From Brachynemurus nebulosus (taxonomy: Eukaryota; Arthropoda; Insecta; Neuroptera; Myrmeleontidae), in contig JAPWDM010000008.1 in NCBI GenBank assembly GCA_035578155.1, positions 20,556,598-20,620,597 on the forward strand: a DNA stretch of 64,000 nucleotides. Reading direction: 5' to 3'. Position numbers and translations under genes: made by a program. Below, one piece after another: positions 31,551 through 43,315 of this stretch (its first letter is position 1; each line of letters starts with the position of its first letter). Under the pieces are notes generated by a model. It was not told where the DNA came from and ran no database searches. It saw only the letters and a program-made list of their open reading frames with translations.

Positions 31551-32540
31551 TCAACATGCGACCAGTAATCCCTGAAAATTTCAAAATACTATGTGATTTT
31601 TCTTCCAACTATTTGTTCCCACTGGCAATTAGTCAGAATTTTCGGCTTTTAAATAGAAGACTGTTTTTCATAGGACTCCAAAGTTATGTCGAGATCTTGA
31701 AATTGAACCGGAAGAAATTCTTGCCTGTTGAAGTAACTCCTATAATAATCTGAATAATTTATAAAGTGTATACTTACTTTGTTAATCAATGCTGTAAGAA
31801 AATTCACATGGTAAAAAATTTTCGCCTTCGACACGAAAATATCAGAAATTCCCCAAACACTTCAACAATTAACTCATCATCCAAGAAATTATTAAATACA
31901 AAGTAAATTAACTAGATACCAAAATCCATCAACCTCTTGATACATAAACTATTTACATTCACCGTTGTCAATTTACATATTGAAAACCGATCTTTATAAC
32001 GGCATATCGTATTCTTTGATGCTGTTGCCCTCTACCTATTTCGTTATTCATTAATAATATTGCGTATCACACATTTACCTTTCGCTACCTATCCACTCCT
32101 ATCTTTGTTTAACGCATTCTATTCAATTGCGTTCACCTCTTCGTCATCTTCGTCTTTCTTTCTTTGGAGCGTCATTGCATGCTCCGATTATTTTCACATT
32201 ACAAAAGTATAAATTACGCCCGGTAAGAAAAATATACGAAATAATAAAATACAAACAGATATATTATAATAATGCACGCCTATTGTTGTTTCTTTTGCTG
32301 TATATCTTAAATATTATGTGTAGCTTTAGAAAGTGCTTCCTATTTAAAACGCCACCTTTAGTACATAATAGTACGTATTTGCGTAATTGATTTTAAGCGA
32401 CCATTTTGGACCATTTTTCCTTCCTAGATGCCTCCTAGATCCTAGTATTATATTTTAGAGAACTTGAATTGTTTATGTCAAAAACAGTGAAGCTAAGAAG
32501 CGGGCGGGAAAGTCTTCATAAATATCGCTTTTATATAAAT
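31551..32540. other. Intronic DNA, nothing recognised
   Basis: Several short open frames occur without recognisable domains. A C/T-rich stretch lies at 32130-32170. No repeat identified. Confidence 0.4.
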
Positions 32541-32544
32541 TTTA

Positions 32545-32970
32545 ATCAGGATCGTAAGGTAAGTGCGGGAGAGATGCCGCAGTAGCCATAGTTCGTCTGT
32601 TGAATGACAGATAGCGCAATTAATGGATTATATGTTTAAAATAAGTTACTTATTTAAGCTGTATATGGTAACATTTATGATTAGTCCATCAGTTTAGTAA
32701 TTATCCAACTTTTTATTATTAGTATAATTAGAAAAGTAAGTTTTTTAACATAATCATTTGTCAAGCATTTAATTCATTAGAATTTAAGAATGTATATTTC
32801 ATTGTTTTAATGAAAATGAGTTTTGTTATTAATTTAGGTATATTTTAAAAGTACTGTATAAAATTTTAGGTTGAAATTCCGTACTGTGCTTGCTATAGCA
32901 ACATGCGGCATCTATCCCAACAAAAAGGAGAGATGCCGCATTTAAAGTTGGTATAGATGCCGCATCATAT
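32545..32970. repeat. AGATGCCGCA motif-rich element fragment
   Basis: The motif AGATGCCGCA or its complement appears at 32569, 32904, 32932 and 32954, clustered at the two ends of a 0.4-kb AT-rich block. TAGATGCCGCA also occurs alone at 53398. The arrangement matches other motif-rich MITEs in the window, but termini are not defined. Confidence 0.5.
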
Positions 32971-33300
32971 TACATGTTAAAAACATAGACTTATATACCT
33001 TGATTATGCAATTTCTTTTGGACTGTAAATTACGCCACGTAAATATAAAAGATCCATTAATGGATCAGGAAGAGCCTTCATATAAATGAAGATAACGAAA
33101 ATAATGATGATTGCCTGTGTATTGAATGTTTTGAAAAGTAATCAGAAATAAAAATACCCCTGTCGCAGCATCCTGCATAACATAGCGAATTTCCATTTAC
33201 AAAAGTACGTTTTTCTCGGAAACTAATTCATCATAACAAGCGTCATCTGGAATTTAACGTTTAAAAAAATATCATTATCAGAAGGTTGGTTCTGTAACAA

Positions 33301-34144
33301 GTAAACCGCGGACAGTTCAACCGCGACAGTTCGACCGACAACAGTTCAACCTGACGACGGATCAACCGACGACAGTTCAACCTGACGACGGATCAACCGA
33401 CGAGAATTAAACCTAACGACAGGTTAGCCGACGACAATTCAAACTGACGGCAGTTCAACCAAACGACAATTCAGCCGTAAAACAGTTAAACCACAGTACA
33501 TTTTAACTGTTTAACATTAATATATAAATTAACCAAACCCAACCTGAACTAATCCAACTCAAATTATAAACAAACCCAATCTAAACTTATCGAGCTCAAC
33601 AACTTATAAACAAACCCAACCTAACCTAACCAAACACAACTAAACCAGATAATATCTAACTTAACCAAACATAACCTAAACTAACCGAATTCAACGAAAG
33701 GTGACCAAATCCAACACAACCCAATCAAATAGTATACCCTTAATTGTGGGTACCGAACTCAATAAATTATAAACAAACCCATCCTAACCTAACCTAACCA
33801 AACCCAACCTAAACTAATCGATCTCAATAATTTATAAACAAATCCCACCTAACCTAACCAAAACCAGCCTAAACTAACCGAACTCAACAAATTATAAACA
33901 AACCCAAGAACCCAACCTAACGTAGCCAAATACAACTTAATCAAATAAAACCTAACCTAACCAAACAGTTTCAAGTCTCAAGCGGAGCAAATTTCATTGT
34001 TAGATAAAATTCAAATAATTTTGTTCTTATTGTCTAAATTTGCCTAAATTGTCGTCGGTTGATCTGTTGTTAGGATGATCTATCGTTAAGTTAATTTGTC
34101 GTCGCGTGGGTTGAACTGTTGCGATTGAACTGTCTGCGGTTCAC
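33301..34144. mobile_element. TIR element with CAGTTCAACCGACG arrays and TAACC-like core
   Basis: The left end GTAAACCGCGGACAGTTCAA and the inverted right end GTGAACCGCAGACAGTTCAA match. At the left, about ten variants of GACAGTTCAACCGAC follow one another; inverted variants are packed at the right end (33990-34140). The core (33520-33970) is a degenerate repeat in which TTATAAACAAACCCAACC recurs about five times amid CCTAACCTAACC strings. Non-coding; superfamily unknown. Confidence 0.7.
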
Positions 34145-34839
34145 TAGTCGCGGCACCGTATTAATATATTCATTCAGTTTACTTACAAATGAAAAATTAT
34201 TCCAGTTTCCTTTTCAATCGTATTTAAACTTTTATTTTTACAGGTTGTAATACTGCCTTGTCTCTGACACTCTTGTCTTTTGAGCCCTTTCAAGGATCAC
34301 CATCCTCAAGAGACGTACATACAGAGTCCTCACCTGGTGTTTAATTAATCTTTTAATGTGCCTCTTCCATTACCAAACAAACCTCCTTATTAAAACTCGA
34401 AAAAAAATTTTCTGGGATTGTTCTTTTCTTGACACGCTGCACGAATTCATTAGGATTTTATTGGGCGAACTACAAATTCCTAAAATATTTTCGTTGGATC
34501 TTATGCAAATGACATTACACAACTACTCAGTACATTGCGTAATATAAATAATTTAAAAAAAAAAATGAATGCTTCATTTGTTTGCTTATAATATTTTGCG
34601 TATGTATTATATGTGTGTAGTACAGTTCAATGTAAAATTAAATGTACAGAGAAAGAAACATCAGTTATTATTTCATGTGGTTACTCGGTTTTACTTGCCA
34701 ATTAATTTCCCAACTGACTCACAAACAAACACCTTTGCACAGGCGTGTATATAATATATGCTACGTGTTGATGAATATATATAATACTAAATGAACATAC
34801 GGCTCGACACGGATAACCGTACCTCTAAGTGCGGCTGCA

Positions 34840-35360
34840 CACCTAGGAGGTAAGACATGAGCGACACAGATATTTGTCTTAAGCGACATAGCATGCTTGT
34901 CTCCTGTCGCTCGTGTCGAACGACATATAAGATAAATTTAAAAATTATATTATACATTTGAAAGAAATGGTAAATTTTCTCCAAAAATATTTTTTTAATG
35001 TAATATTAGTTGCATTCCGACAATTTAAAACACTTTTTGAAAAACTGTCAAATACCGTATTCAAATACTGTGTATTACCAAGTACAAAAACGTTTCAAAA
35101 AATGTATCATTTACAATTAATTTTGTTAATTATGTTAAAAATTACCCATTTCTATGCAATTATGCCACAAAACAGTATTGTAAAAGTAACATCACAAATT
35201 TGACATGAAAACTACAGCCAGCAAATTGAAAAATTCCCCTTGTTGTACCATCCTTCATGTTGTATCTCTCGTGTCTTATCTCCTAGGTGTGCAGATGCCA
35301 TGTCTTAAGACAAATGTCTGTGTCGCTCATGTCTTACCTCTCATGTCTTACCTCCTAGGG
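34840..35360. mobile_element. MITE with TCTTACCTCCTAGG motif
   Basis: TGCACACCTAGGAGGTAAGA at the left is mirrored by TCTTATCTCCTAGGTGTGCA near 35275-35294, and TGAGCGACACAGATATTTGT by ACAAATGTCTGTGTCGCTCA. A third and fourth TCTTACCTCTCA/TCTTACCTCCTAGG occur at 35333-35360. The middle is AT-rich and non-coding. Target duplication not identified. Confidence 0.65.
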
Positions 35361-35569
35361 CTAAGAATTTCATTTAAGGCCGTTCTATTGGAATATGTAA
35401 GCATACAAAGTTGTGAATCAATATTACTAACATCAGTATTAAGACTTGAAGAGTGACGATATTGTTGTTATGTTTCCGATAGTGGCGTGTACTCAAGACT
35501 CTTAATTCGCCTGCAGTATACTCGTATTGGTGAAATGTGAACAAAATAATGATAAAATAACATTTTTAC

Positions 35570-36010
35570 CCGACCAGGTTGTATAGTTGTATAAAAGGGG
35601 TGTCGTTGGTTTCGTCTTAATCTCGAAAATACTATACGATACGTGAAACGACAAAATTCATTCCCTAACGGGATAAAATAGGGGATGAAAAAATTATATA
35701 GAAAATTGTTTGGTCTAGAAACATGAAATTTTACACTGAGATTCCTTATATGTATAGAAAGGATTTTTTAAAATTAATCCCGAAAGAGGGTCAAATAGGG
35801 GTGAAAACTTACATAGAGAACCTCTGGTATTATATCAAGTCCATAATAACAACTGATAGTACGGAACACGGTTTGCACAAGTACAACTTGCAGCTAACGA
35901 TTCTTTTTTTAGTAAATTTTTTAATCGAAAACTCAACTATTACAGCCACTGTCATGATGCGACTTGAGGCCGGAATTATGACAGAAATTTGTTTTAAGGT
36001 CCCATAAGTC
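35570..36010. repeat. Interspersed repeat, AGGGGATGAAAA type
   Basis: GTATAAAAGGGGTGTCGTTG, AACGGGATAAAATAGGGG and CAAATAGGGGTGAAAAC resemble a widespread class of arthropod interspersed repeat. An open frame at 35723-36007 runs through it but has no domain. Its 3' part shares TTACAGCCACTGTCATG with 5440-5465. Confidence 0.45.
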
Positions 36011-36055
36011 GAAAACGATATTCACTAAAATTTATATATTATATACTAGCTGTAC

Positions 36056-36480
36056 CCGCGACGTCGTTCGCGCGACGCATTGTTATAAAATCAATGAGAA
36101 GTATATAAGTGTAATAATTATACAGAACTTGCATAGAATAATATTTAGTTTTTGCGTAATGTGTGCACATGCTCAAAATGGTTATCCTATTTTCCGGTGG
36201 GAATGAGACATTTTCCCGAAGTAAAAAGTATCTTAGATCTTGACCCAGGTAATAAGTTATCACCGCACCAAATTTCATCAAAATCCGTTCAATAGTTCTT
36301 GCGTAATGTGTGCAGAAACTCAAACTGGTTTTTCTGTTTTCCCGTGGGAATGAGACATTTCCCCGGAGTAAAAAATATCTTAGATGTTGACCCAGGTAAT
36401 AAGCTATCATTATACCAAATTTCATCAAAATCCGTTCAGTAATTTTTGCGTGATGTGTGGACAGACAGACAGACCAACAA
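36056..36480. repeat. CTAGCTGTACCCGCGAC repeat with internal 147-bp duplication
   Basis: Begins CTAGCTGTACCCGCGACGTC and contains AAATTTCATCAAAATCCGTTC twice, features of a very common arthropod interspersed repeat associated with RTE-type or Helitron-type elements. A unit of about 147 bases is duplicated in tandem (36149-36296 and 36296-36442), followed by the start of a third unit and ACAGACAGACAGACC. Minus-strand open frames across it reflect the duplicated unit. Confidence 0.65.
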
Positions 36481-36599
36481 AAAATTTAATAATCGCTGTT
36501 ATGATATGTACATCGATAATTATTTACAGTACTAGTACAATTTTCAAAAAATATTCCATGTACAGAAACGGTCTCGCTACAGTTTTATTATATGTGTAG

Positions 36600-36900
36600 A
36601 TATAAATATATATGTATTTATGTATCAGCACGATAACTCTCGAACGAATTGTCCAATTTTTACGAAATTTGGTGAAAATATTGAACGCCCCAAACCCTTG
36701 GATGAGTTCGTAAGTCAGACACATCCGATGCCCGGAACATGGTTTATTGGGCATTTTTCGCGAGAAAATATTAGTTTTTTGCCAAAATTTCCCCAAATTC
36801 AAAATTTTTGGCGATATACACCATTAGAAAGAGGAGGGAAAATCATATAAAAAAGGTTTTTGAATAATTATCCTATGTAAACTGGTTTCCGAGAGAAACA
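36600..36900. repeat. Interspersed repeat, CGAACGAATTGTCC type
   Basis: CGATAACTCTCGAACGAATT and ATTTTTACGAAATTTGGTGA have the style of arthropod repeats that follow the element above. It may be part of the same composite. Limits uncertain. Confidence 0.35.
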
Positions 36901-37380
36901 AATTTTTATAAATTCGCTGTTATGCAAAATGCTGCGACAGAGGTATTTTATATAATGTTAACCTAGAAGCAAAATTATTCTTATCATCACAATATACCTA
37001 CCTTTATATCATTTACCTACATAATAATATACGCACTGACTAGGAACCTACACAGTTTAACATTTTAACATAAATCCCAATAAAACAGTTCATAATTGGG
37101 ATGGGACGTGACGCAGAGTATCCCATCTCGTAATACCCATGTGTTCGATATATATAGTATGTAGCGTGTTTGTGAAACGTGTTTTGTTAATTCATCTAAT
37201 TAAATATGATATTGTTTCATTTGAAATTTTACAAAAATTTTTAACACAAAATTTTTTTTTAAATTACATCTGCAACGATTTAATCAGCGTAAGTCAAGAT
37301 AACAGCAACGAAATGACAGTTTTTCAAGTAATAAAAGAAATTTCAAATTGATTCAATAATTTTTTGAATTTATTCTTTTT
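36901..37380. other. Intronic DNA, nothing recognised
   Basis: AT-rich, no supported feature. Confidence 0.4.
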
Positions 37381-37865
37381 CGAAAAACATTCAAACTTAA
37401 TTTTCTTTTTTAAAGCCCCGTACGCGAGAGGTAAAGAAATTGATCAAGTCCGTGCTATACACGCCTTAAGTCAAAGTATCTTAATTGCCAGAGTTTTTAC
37501 AACTTTCGGGATAGAATATATGAGATATATTAAATATATTTATATAAATCCCTCATAATAGAAATAGTCAGTTTTAGTCCCAAGGAACTAAAATTACTTT
37601 TGCACTAACTTTTAAGCCAATCAGCAAACACAATTTATAGAACGTCACCAATCAACAAGCGAAATTTAAGTTAACTTAAATAGCATTGTTAGGTAATGAA
37701 TTACTTATTTAAAATAATAATCAAATTCAAACTTGTAGATAAAGACAAACAGTTACATTGTATTGTTCAATTTGATTGATTTGTCCAAAGTATACATAAA
37801 ATATTATTTCACACAATTTAAGTGACATTTAAATAATTTTTTTCTTAATTTTTATAATTCTCATT

Positions 37866-37995
37866 TAGGGTAAAGGTTCCTATACCCGAACAGTTTTGAT
37901 ATTTTATATATTAATGAAGTTATTTCTGAAAAATACCGATAAATATTAAAACAGTTCGAGTACTGAACACCTTCCGGTATAGAGGCTTTACGTTA
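37866..37995. mobile_element. MITE with GGGTAAAGG ends, copy 2
   Basis: Shorter relative of 5567-5798 with ends AGGGTAAAGGTTCC and, inverted, TAACGTAAAGCCTC. It shares TTAATGAAGTTATTTCTGAAA and the CCGAACAG/TTCGAGTACTGAAC inner motifs. About 130 bp, non-coding. Confidence 0.65.
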
Positions 37996-38504
37996 TACGA
38001 AATTGCAAAAAATAATGTGTACGCCCCCAGACCAGAGTATTTCATTTGATACCTGGTGTGAATTGTTGCCCTTGGCCCTTTGGCCCTCTGTTAACAAATT
38101 TCGCACTCGGGGTAAAAAGTGATACTCCAGTCTTTTGGTGTATGATATAGTATTTGTTATTACTCATACGGGAGAAGTACTAACTTGGCGCACACATTTC
38201 TGTACGCAAAATAGCTGTTTGCCCACTGTACTCTTCCCGCATACTTTTTTGCGTGTGGAAAGTAACTTTCCACACACAAATTAACAATAAAACACGAAAA
38301 ATTTAATCAAAACATGCAAAGCCGCCTCTTAATTTTTCATTTAATAAATATTTCATAATTATTTCTATAGAAACCACCAACAAAGTAATTTAAACGATAA
38401 TTAATTCAGAAAAAAAAAAGACGAACACTTAAAAATATTATTTTAAAAAGTAATAAAAATGTCAAAAATAGTGATAATAATAGAAAAAAGTATGTGAAAT
38501 TTGT

Positions 38505-38645
38505 AATAAAAAATAGTATATGCAACTCATGCGAGATTGTCGATTGCCCCACTCAAGCGAATAAGCGCACTCACTACGTTCGTGCGCTCAACTTCGCTTT
38601 CGTGGGCAATCGACAATTTCCCGCACTTATTTCACAATATACTAT
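38505..38645. repeat. Hairpin repeat, ATAGTAT ends
   Basis: ATAGTATATG at the left is mirrored by ATATACTATT, and GATTGTCGATTGCCC by GGGCAATCGACAATT, with a centre of CGCACTCACTACGTTCGTGCG. Its right half recurs at 24715-24790. The AGTATATT ends also resemble the hairpins at 4127 and 48125. Confidence 0.7.
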
Positions 38646-38759
38646 TAATTAATCTTTTTAAATGAAATAATAATTAGAGTGAATTAGCGTCGAAAATTAT
38701 TGTTTTCTATTATCTACATAAATTTTCATTTAGAATTATTAAGTTCCCATAGGAAGTTA

Positions 38760-38990
38760 TTGTAATGGGTCCGATTTTACGAATCGCTAATTTTGACATA
38801 TCTCCACGTTTCAAGGTCACTAGAATCCGAATCCATCGTTTTTAGCGTGATGTCTGTGTGTGCGTTCGTTCGTTCGTTCGTGAATTTTTTTTCGTCTCGC
38901 ATATCTCGAGAACAAATGATGATATCAACTCCGGACTAATTTCATTAGATGCGTAATCAAAAAATGAAGACCGGATAAAGTTTTCAGCAA
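38760..38990. repeat. Interspersed repeat with (GTTC)n
   Basis: GGGTCCGATTTTACGAATCG and TCTCGCATATCTCGAGAACA surround a CGTTCGTTCGTTCGTTCGTG microsatellite. The TCTCGCATATCT string recurs at 39211. Probably a fragment of a retroelement-derived repeat. Confidence 0.4.
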
Positions 38991-39239
38991 ATTCGGATTA
39001 GCGGTTTGTATTTTGTGGTAAAAAAACAGAATTAACTTTATTAAGATAACATAGATTATATGGATTTTTTACCATAACATTATTATATAATGGCCTAAGA
39101 ACCTTCCTTGATGTTAAAAACGCCAGTATATTATTGCAAAATTTAAAAAAAAAAAAAAGAAAAAGAAGAAAAAAAGCGAAATAAGAAACTGTTTTTGAAA
39201 TATATTTTGTCTCGCATATCTTGAGAACAAATGATGTTA

Positions 39240-39365
39240 TCATTTGTTTGATAAGGGTGGAGCCCCCACCCTTAGGTACAGAAGGCGAAGCCCCTGGTAC
39301 GGTGCAAGGGGAAAGCCTCTATCGGGGGCCCAAGGGAGAAGTAGCCCGAAATGGAAAAAGAATTA
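39240..39365. other. GC-rich island of unknown origin
   Basis: Contains the palindrome TAAGGGTGGAGCCCCCACCC-TTA and then GAAGGCGAAGCCCCTGG and ATCGGGGGCCCAAGG, markedly richer in G and C than the surrounding intron. It is not coding and I cannot assign it to a repeat family. Confidence 0.4.
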
Positions 39366-39606
39366 TTTATGTACAGTAGTCTCTAGTCTTTAAGGACACC
39401 AAATGGGAAGTTGACAGTGTGGGTAGACCTGTCCCCCAAATTTTTTTGATAATGATTTCTTCCAGATACTCTTCATGTACCTACCCCAGTGTTTATTTTC
39501 AATATTATACGGAATCCTCGATGCGCAAATCAGACTCGCACTTTACCAGACATTTTTTAATATTGGTATATCTACATACATAATAGATCATTTTTTTGTG
39601 TTTCAG

Positions 39607-39721
39607 ACCTGCGGGAAGACTTTAATTTTACCTCTGAATCAGTTGATGAGAACACGTTAAGGGTTATTTGTTCAGCGGATCACCTATATCCAAAGCCCGA
39701 TATCGAAATTCACGCAGAAAG
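39607..39721 (+). CDS. Ig-superfamily surface protein, second Ig domain, part 1
   Basis: Coding exon with acceptor TTTTTGTGTTTCAG and donor AAAG|GTATAT; 5' phase 1, 3' phase 2. It completes an Asp codon from exon 14022-14381 and reads DLREDFNFTSESVDENTLRV then CSADHLYPKPDIEIHAE. The Cys and the following YPKP motif mark the first half of a C-type Ig domain, and NFT is a glycosylation sequon. It is followed by a 76-base intron and the exon carrying the rest of the domain. Confidence 0.92.
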
Positions 39722-39797
39722 GTATATTTTAATTAAATACCATAATAAATAATAAATAAAAAATAATTTTTTTATCTTAAAAAAAAAATATTTGTAG

Positions 39798-39967
39798 ATC
39801 CAATAAAGAACACGAAGAGAAAAATGTCACCCTAGAAGTGGATGAACAACGTTGGCGAATATCGGCATCAATTGAAGTGGAAAAATCGGAAGATCCGGAA
39901 AAATTTGTGTGCGAATTAAAAATTCCTGATGCGCATTATAAAGTTGAAAAAACAATTTACTATTCAA
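39798..39967 (+). CDS. Ig-superfamily surface protein, second Ig domain, part 2
   Basis: Coding exon with acceptor TTTGTAG and donor TTCAA|GTAAGT; 5' phase 2, 3' phase 1. It reads about 56 residues including NVTLEVDEQRWRISASIEV and EDPEKFVCELKIPDAHYKVE, giving the second disulphide Cys of the domain and the F-strand pattern KFVC. With the previous exon it forms a complete second Ig fold. It joins in frame to the stalk exon at 50651 across a 10.7-kb intron. Confidence 0.92.
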
Positions 39968-40129
39968 GTAAGTATTAGGATTTTTGTTTTGAAACAAATT
40001 ATGAATTTTTTTTTTTTTTTTTGGTTTTCTTTGTATAAATCCGTGTATGGCTGAATGAATGCATATCAAAACAACAGAAAAAAATCAACTAACTGCTTTT
40101 AGCAAAATTAAAAATCCAAAAATTTTTTT

Positions 40130-40330
40130 GTTCGAAAGTACGTTTTTTGGCATGGTTCCTCATGTATCTCAAAAAGTATTTGAGATATCGACATAAATCA
40201 AAGTGCATATTATTCCTCGATACCGTTATTTTGGCAGGAACTAGAATCTTTTGATTCCGTAATATATTTTCAAAATGGCGGCTATTTATAGTTTAGAAAA
40301 AGCGGTGATTTTTGAAAATTTATTTCACTG
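40130..40330. repeat. Interspersed repeat, GAGATATCGACAT type
   Basis: ATCTCAAAAAGTATTTGAGAT forms a small hairpin, and the following ATTATTCCTCGATACCG, TTCAAAATGGCGGC and AGCGGTGATTTTTG strings recall pieces inside 10640-12190. A decayed fragment, not coding. Confidence 0.35.
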
Positions 40331-42160
40331 GGGATTTTAGAATGCGAGGAATCATCAAGGTGGAAAAATCTCGCAGTGTCGACTTCAAAGTCGACTTTAT
40401 TTGTATAAAAAAAATATAATAATAATAAAGGTCGATTTTTGATGTTTTTTTGACGAATCTCCCCTTAAACTTGATTTGAGAAAAACAAAATACTTTCAAT
40501 TTGATGATCTTAGCACATTTACTAAAGTTCTTCAGTGTCAAAAACTGTAAATAAAATAATAGAATGATGAAACTGAGCCCTTTTTAGGTTTTCGATGTCA
40601 TTATTTCCATTTTTACTAAGACTAGGTACTCTAAGAAAAGATTAGTATAAAAAAGATTTCCGTTCAATCACTTATATTTCTGAAAGGAATTTCGTCAATT
40701 TGACAACAAAAATGAAAAATTCACATCCAAATTACCTTAATTCAACCGATCATCCCAATTTAGTTCACTTTCATAGAGCTTGATTTGAGAAAAAAAGAAT
40801 TGTTTTTAACTTGATGACATCAGAAAGATTATTAAAGTACCTTAAAAACTGTAAATATAATGATCAAGTAAGTTTTTAAAGTTATTCTTTTCATTTTTAT
40901 CAAAATGAAGCATGCAGTACAATTACAAAAAGAGTTCTGTTTCAAAAAAAGTTCGTCATTTTGATAGCAAAAATACTTCTTCATGGCTTTCTATCATTTG
41001 GATTCCTTTCTGAATATGAACTTTAGAGTAATTTTTTTTTAATTTCAGTGAGATATACTGTTTTATAATTTTTTAACAACAGTAACGGTCCCCACTTTTG
41101 AAAATTTCATAAAATTAACCAATTAAAAAATAAATCCCCCATAGAAAAAAGAGATATGTTACACTGTCATTTAAGAAGGTTCATGAAGTGCGGAATGGCA
41201 ACACTTATTTTAACGAATTGATGATTACATCAGTGTTCCGTTCCAGTTTTGGTACGGAACACTAATTACGGTTATAGAATAAGTCCCACTCTGCATTTTA
41301 TATAGTAATACAAGTACGTACTGTTAAAATATTCCCATCAAAATACAAATACATGAAAAAATATTTTACTGATATTAAAAATTTTAAAAATTAAAAAAAA
41401 AAAAATAGGCAAAAACAATAACATTATTTAAAAAAAAAAAAACATTTTAAATTAATATTATGTTTTTCACCAAAAAAACCAATAAACTAACAAAAAATTG
41501 ACAAAAAACAAAAATAAAATTTAAAAAAAGGTAATTTTAAACCAATATTTTTTTTAGCCCATAATACCTAAAATAATTATACAATATTTCGATTTTTAAT
41601 CCTCAGCAATATGGTAATATTACGGCTATAACTAGAGCAATTTTAAAATTAATTTCGATATTGTATGGTTCATAATATCTGGTTGATATGAACTGAAAGA
41701 AATGTACAAAAAAAAGATGCATTAATGATTTGTTCCACTATAATAAATAATTAACCATTATTTTAACGTAATTTATTTATAATTATTAATTAAATATCAC
41801 AAGTGCATCCATATGCTGCTAAATAAAATTACCACTTGAAAAAACATTAAAAATACAAAAACATCAACATTTAAAAATATATAATTGACATGGATAATTG
41901 TACCTTTGAAAATTGAATACGCTGTGACCAACGCATTCGTTTATTTATCAGCATTGCTAATGACTGACAAAATATCGTAAATTAAAACAGCACAAAAAAC
42001 TTGAGAAATTGATGAATATTAATAAATTAGGTGTCATTAGATTTGTCTTAATCCAGAGAATGGTATAGGATGAATAAAATAATGCCGTAATGCCGTAAAT
42101 GCATATCTTTTCATTTAAGCAATTAAATAAAAATATATATAACTATATAAATTTAAAAAG
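40331..42160. other. Intronic DNA, short hairpin only
   Basis: Long AT-rich intron stretch. GTGTTCCGTTCCAGTTTTGG with GTACGGAACAC at 41232-41263 is a small hairpin. Poly-A runs near 41390-41460. No gene supported. Confidence 0.4.
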
Positions 42161-42162
42161 CT

Positions 42163-42952
42163 TAACTCTTTAAATTATTAAGACGAGTTAACTCGTCCTG
42201 AAATATGGCGGCTCTAAATACTGTCATATGTTTATATTCACTGGTACAGGTGCCGCCCATCTGTAACAGATTTTTCGAAATGCAGTATAATTCTAAATAA
42301 TGTTCAATTTTATCAATAGTGATGAGCAAAATTAGTCTTGGTCTTGCATTTTTTGCAAGAGCAAGACCAAGACCTAGACTATGTGTACCAAGAGCAAGAC
42401 CAAGACCAAGACTATAAGTATGGCTGCAAGACCAATACCAAGACTCAAGTGAGCAAGACCAAGACAAAAGCAAGACTCTTGCTAAACTATTTAAATAGTT
42501 TGAAAGTATAATTAATACCGTAAAGACAGAAAATTCTGATTTTAGAAGGAAAAAATTCGGTAATAAAAAAATGCAAAGAAAGTGCAAGATTTTTTTAGCA
42601 ATACCAAGACCAAGACCAAAACTGCATTTTGCAAGACCAAGACCAAGACTCAAACTGCTCTAGCAAGACCAATACCAATACTCTTAATGCAAGAACAAGA
42701 CCAAGACCAAGACTGCCAAGTCTTGGTCTTGGTCTTGGTCTTGCATTTGCTCATCACTATTTATCAATATATGGTTTAGTATAATTTATATTTTGTAAAT
42801 TCCTAGCGTTCACTTTTTTGATGTTGGGATTTTTGATTTTTTTTCTTTTTCTTTTTTTGTAACCTTATCTATTGTACTTATCACTGGCAGTAAAAAGTCT
42901 GGCATTTTGAGACAAAAAAATTTTTCCATGTGGTTTGTTTAAAAAGGTTAAA
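42163..42952. repeat. GACGAGTTAACTCGTC repeat, copy 2 (interrupted)
   Basis: Reverse-oriented relative of 13423-13745: TTAACTCTTTAAATTATTAA, GACGAGTTAACTCGTC, ATATGGCGGC, GGTACAGGTGCCGCC and later TTTGATGTTGGGAT, ACCTTATCTATTGTACTTAT. The match is broken only by the 443-bp hAT-type insertion at 42317-42759. Confidence 0.85.
42317..42759. mobile_element. hAT MITE built of CAAGAC repeats, 443 bp
   Basis: Exact 8-bp target duplication TTTATCAA at 42309-42316 and 42760-42767. The ends are TAGTGATGAGCAAA and its perfect inverse. The empty site is seen in the related repeat at about 13600. CAAGACCAAGAC or its complement fills both ends and much of the middle. Long open frames on both strands, which read as Leu-Gly or Thr-Lys repeats, are by-products of the hexamer and not genes. 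Confidence 0.93.
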
Positions 42953-42959
42953 AGCCGAA

Positions 42960-43310
42960 TTGCGTAAAAAGCGAACTAAAAAAGTTTCTCAAGTGTTGTT
43001 GTACTACGAAGTCCTAAAAATGGAAGCAAGATGAAACGAAATGAAATGGAAACAACAGAAAAATGAAAAGTAAACTTCCTTTTCATTCAGTTTGAAATGA
43101 TCAATAAGCAATCGGAAGCATCAGATATTTCTCTTCAACTTGTTACTACATGTGCGTCTCCAACTTCATTCATGTTGAATTGGATAAATTTTAACAATTT
43201 TCTTTCAATCTTTTTAGTTCGATTTTTACCCAGTTGAGTTTTTTTTAACTTTATAATTTAATTTTTACGACATTACGGTGGCTGAGAGGAGCCATATTAT
43301 ATTTTTTGAC
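42960..43310. other. Intronic DNA, nothing recognised
   Basis: A short A-rich segment with GAAACGAAATGAAATGGAAA at 43030. No gene. Confidence 0.4.
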
Positions 43311-43315
43311 ACTAC

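Noticed and set aside
33520..33970. CCTAACC-rich DNA as a true telomere
   Set aside because: Units are degenerate and irregular, lie inside an inverted-repeat element and are followed by normal gene sequence, so at most an interstitial, telomere-like repeat.
35723..36007. 94-codon open frame
   Set aside because: It lies in an interspersed repeat whose relative at 5440 is not open, and no domain is visible.
42162..42779. Long open frames on both strands reading as Leu-Gly or Thr-Lys repeats
   Set aside because: They are translations of the CAAGAC hexamer inside a hAT MITE; the minus-strand frame also runs across the element boundary.
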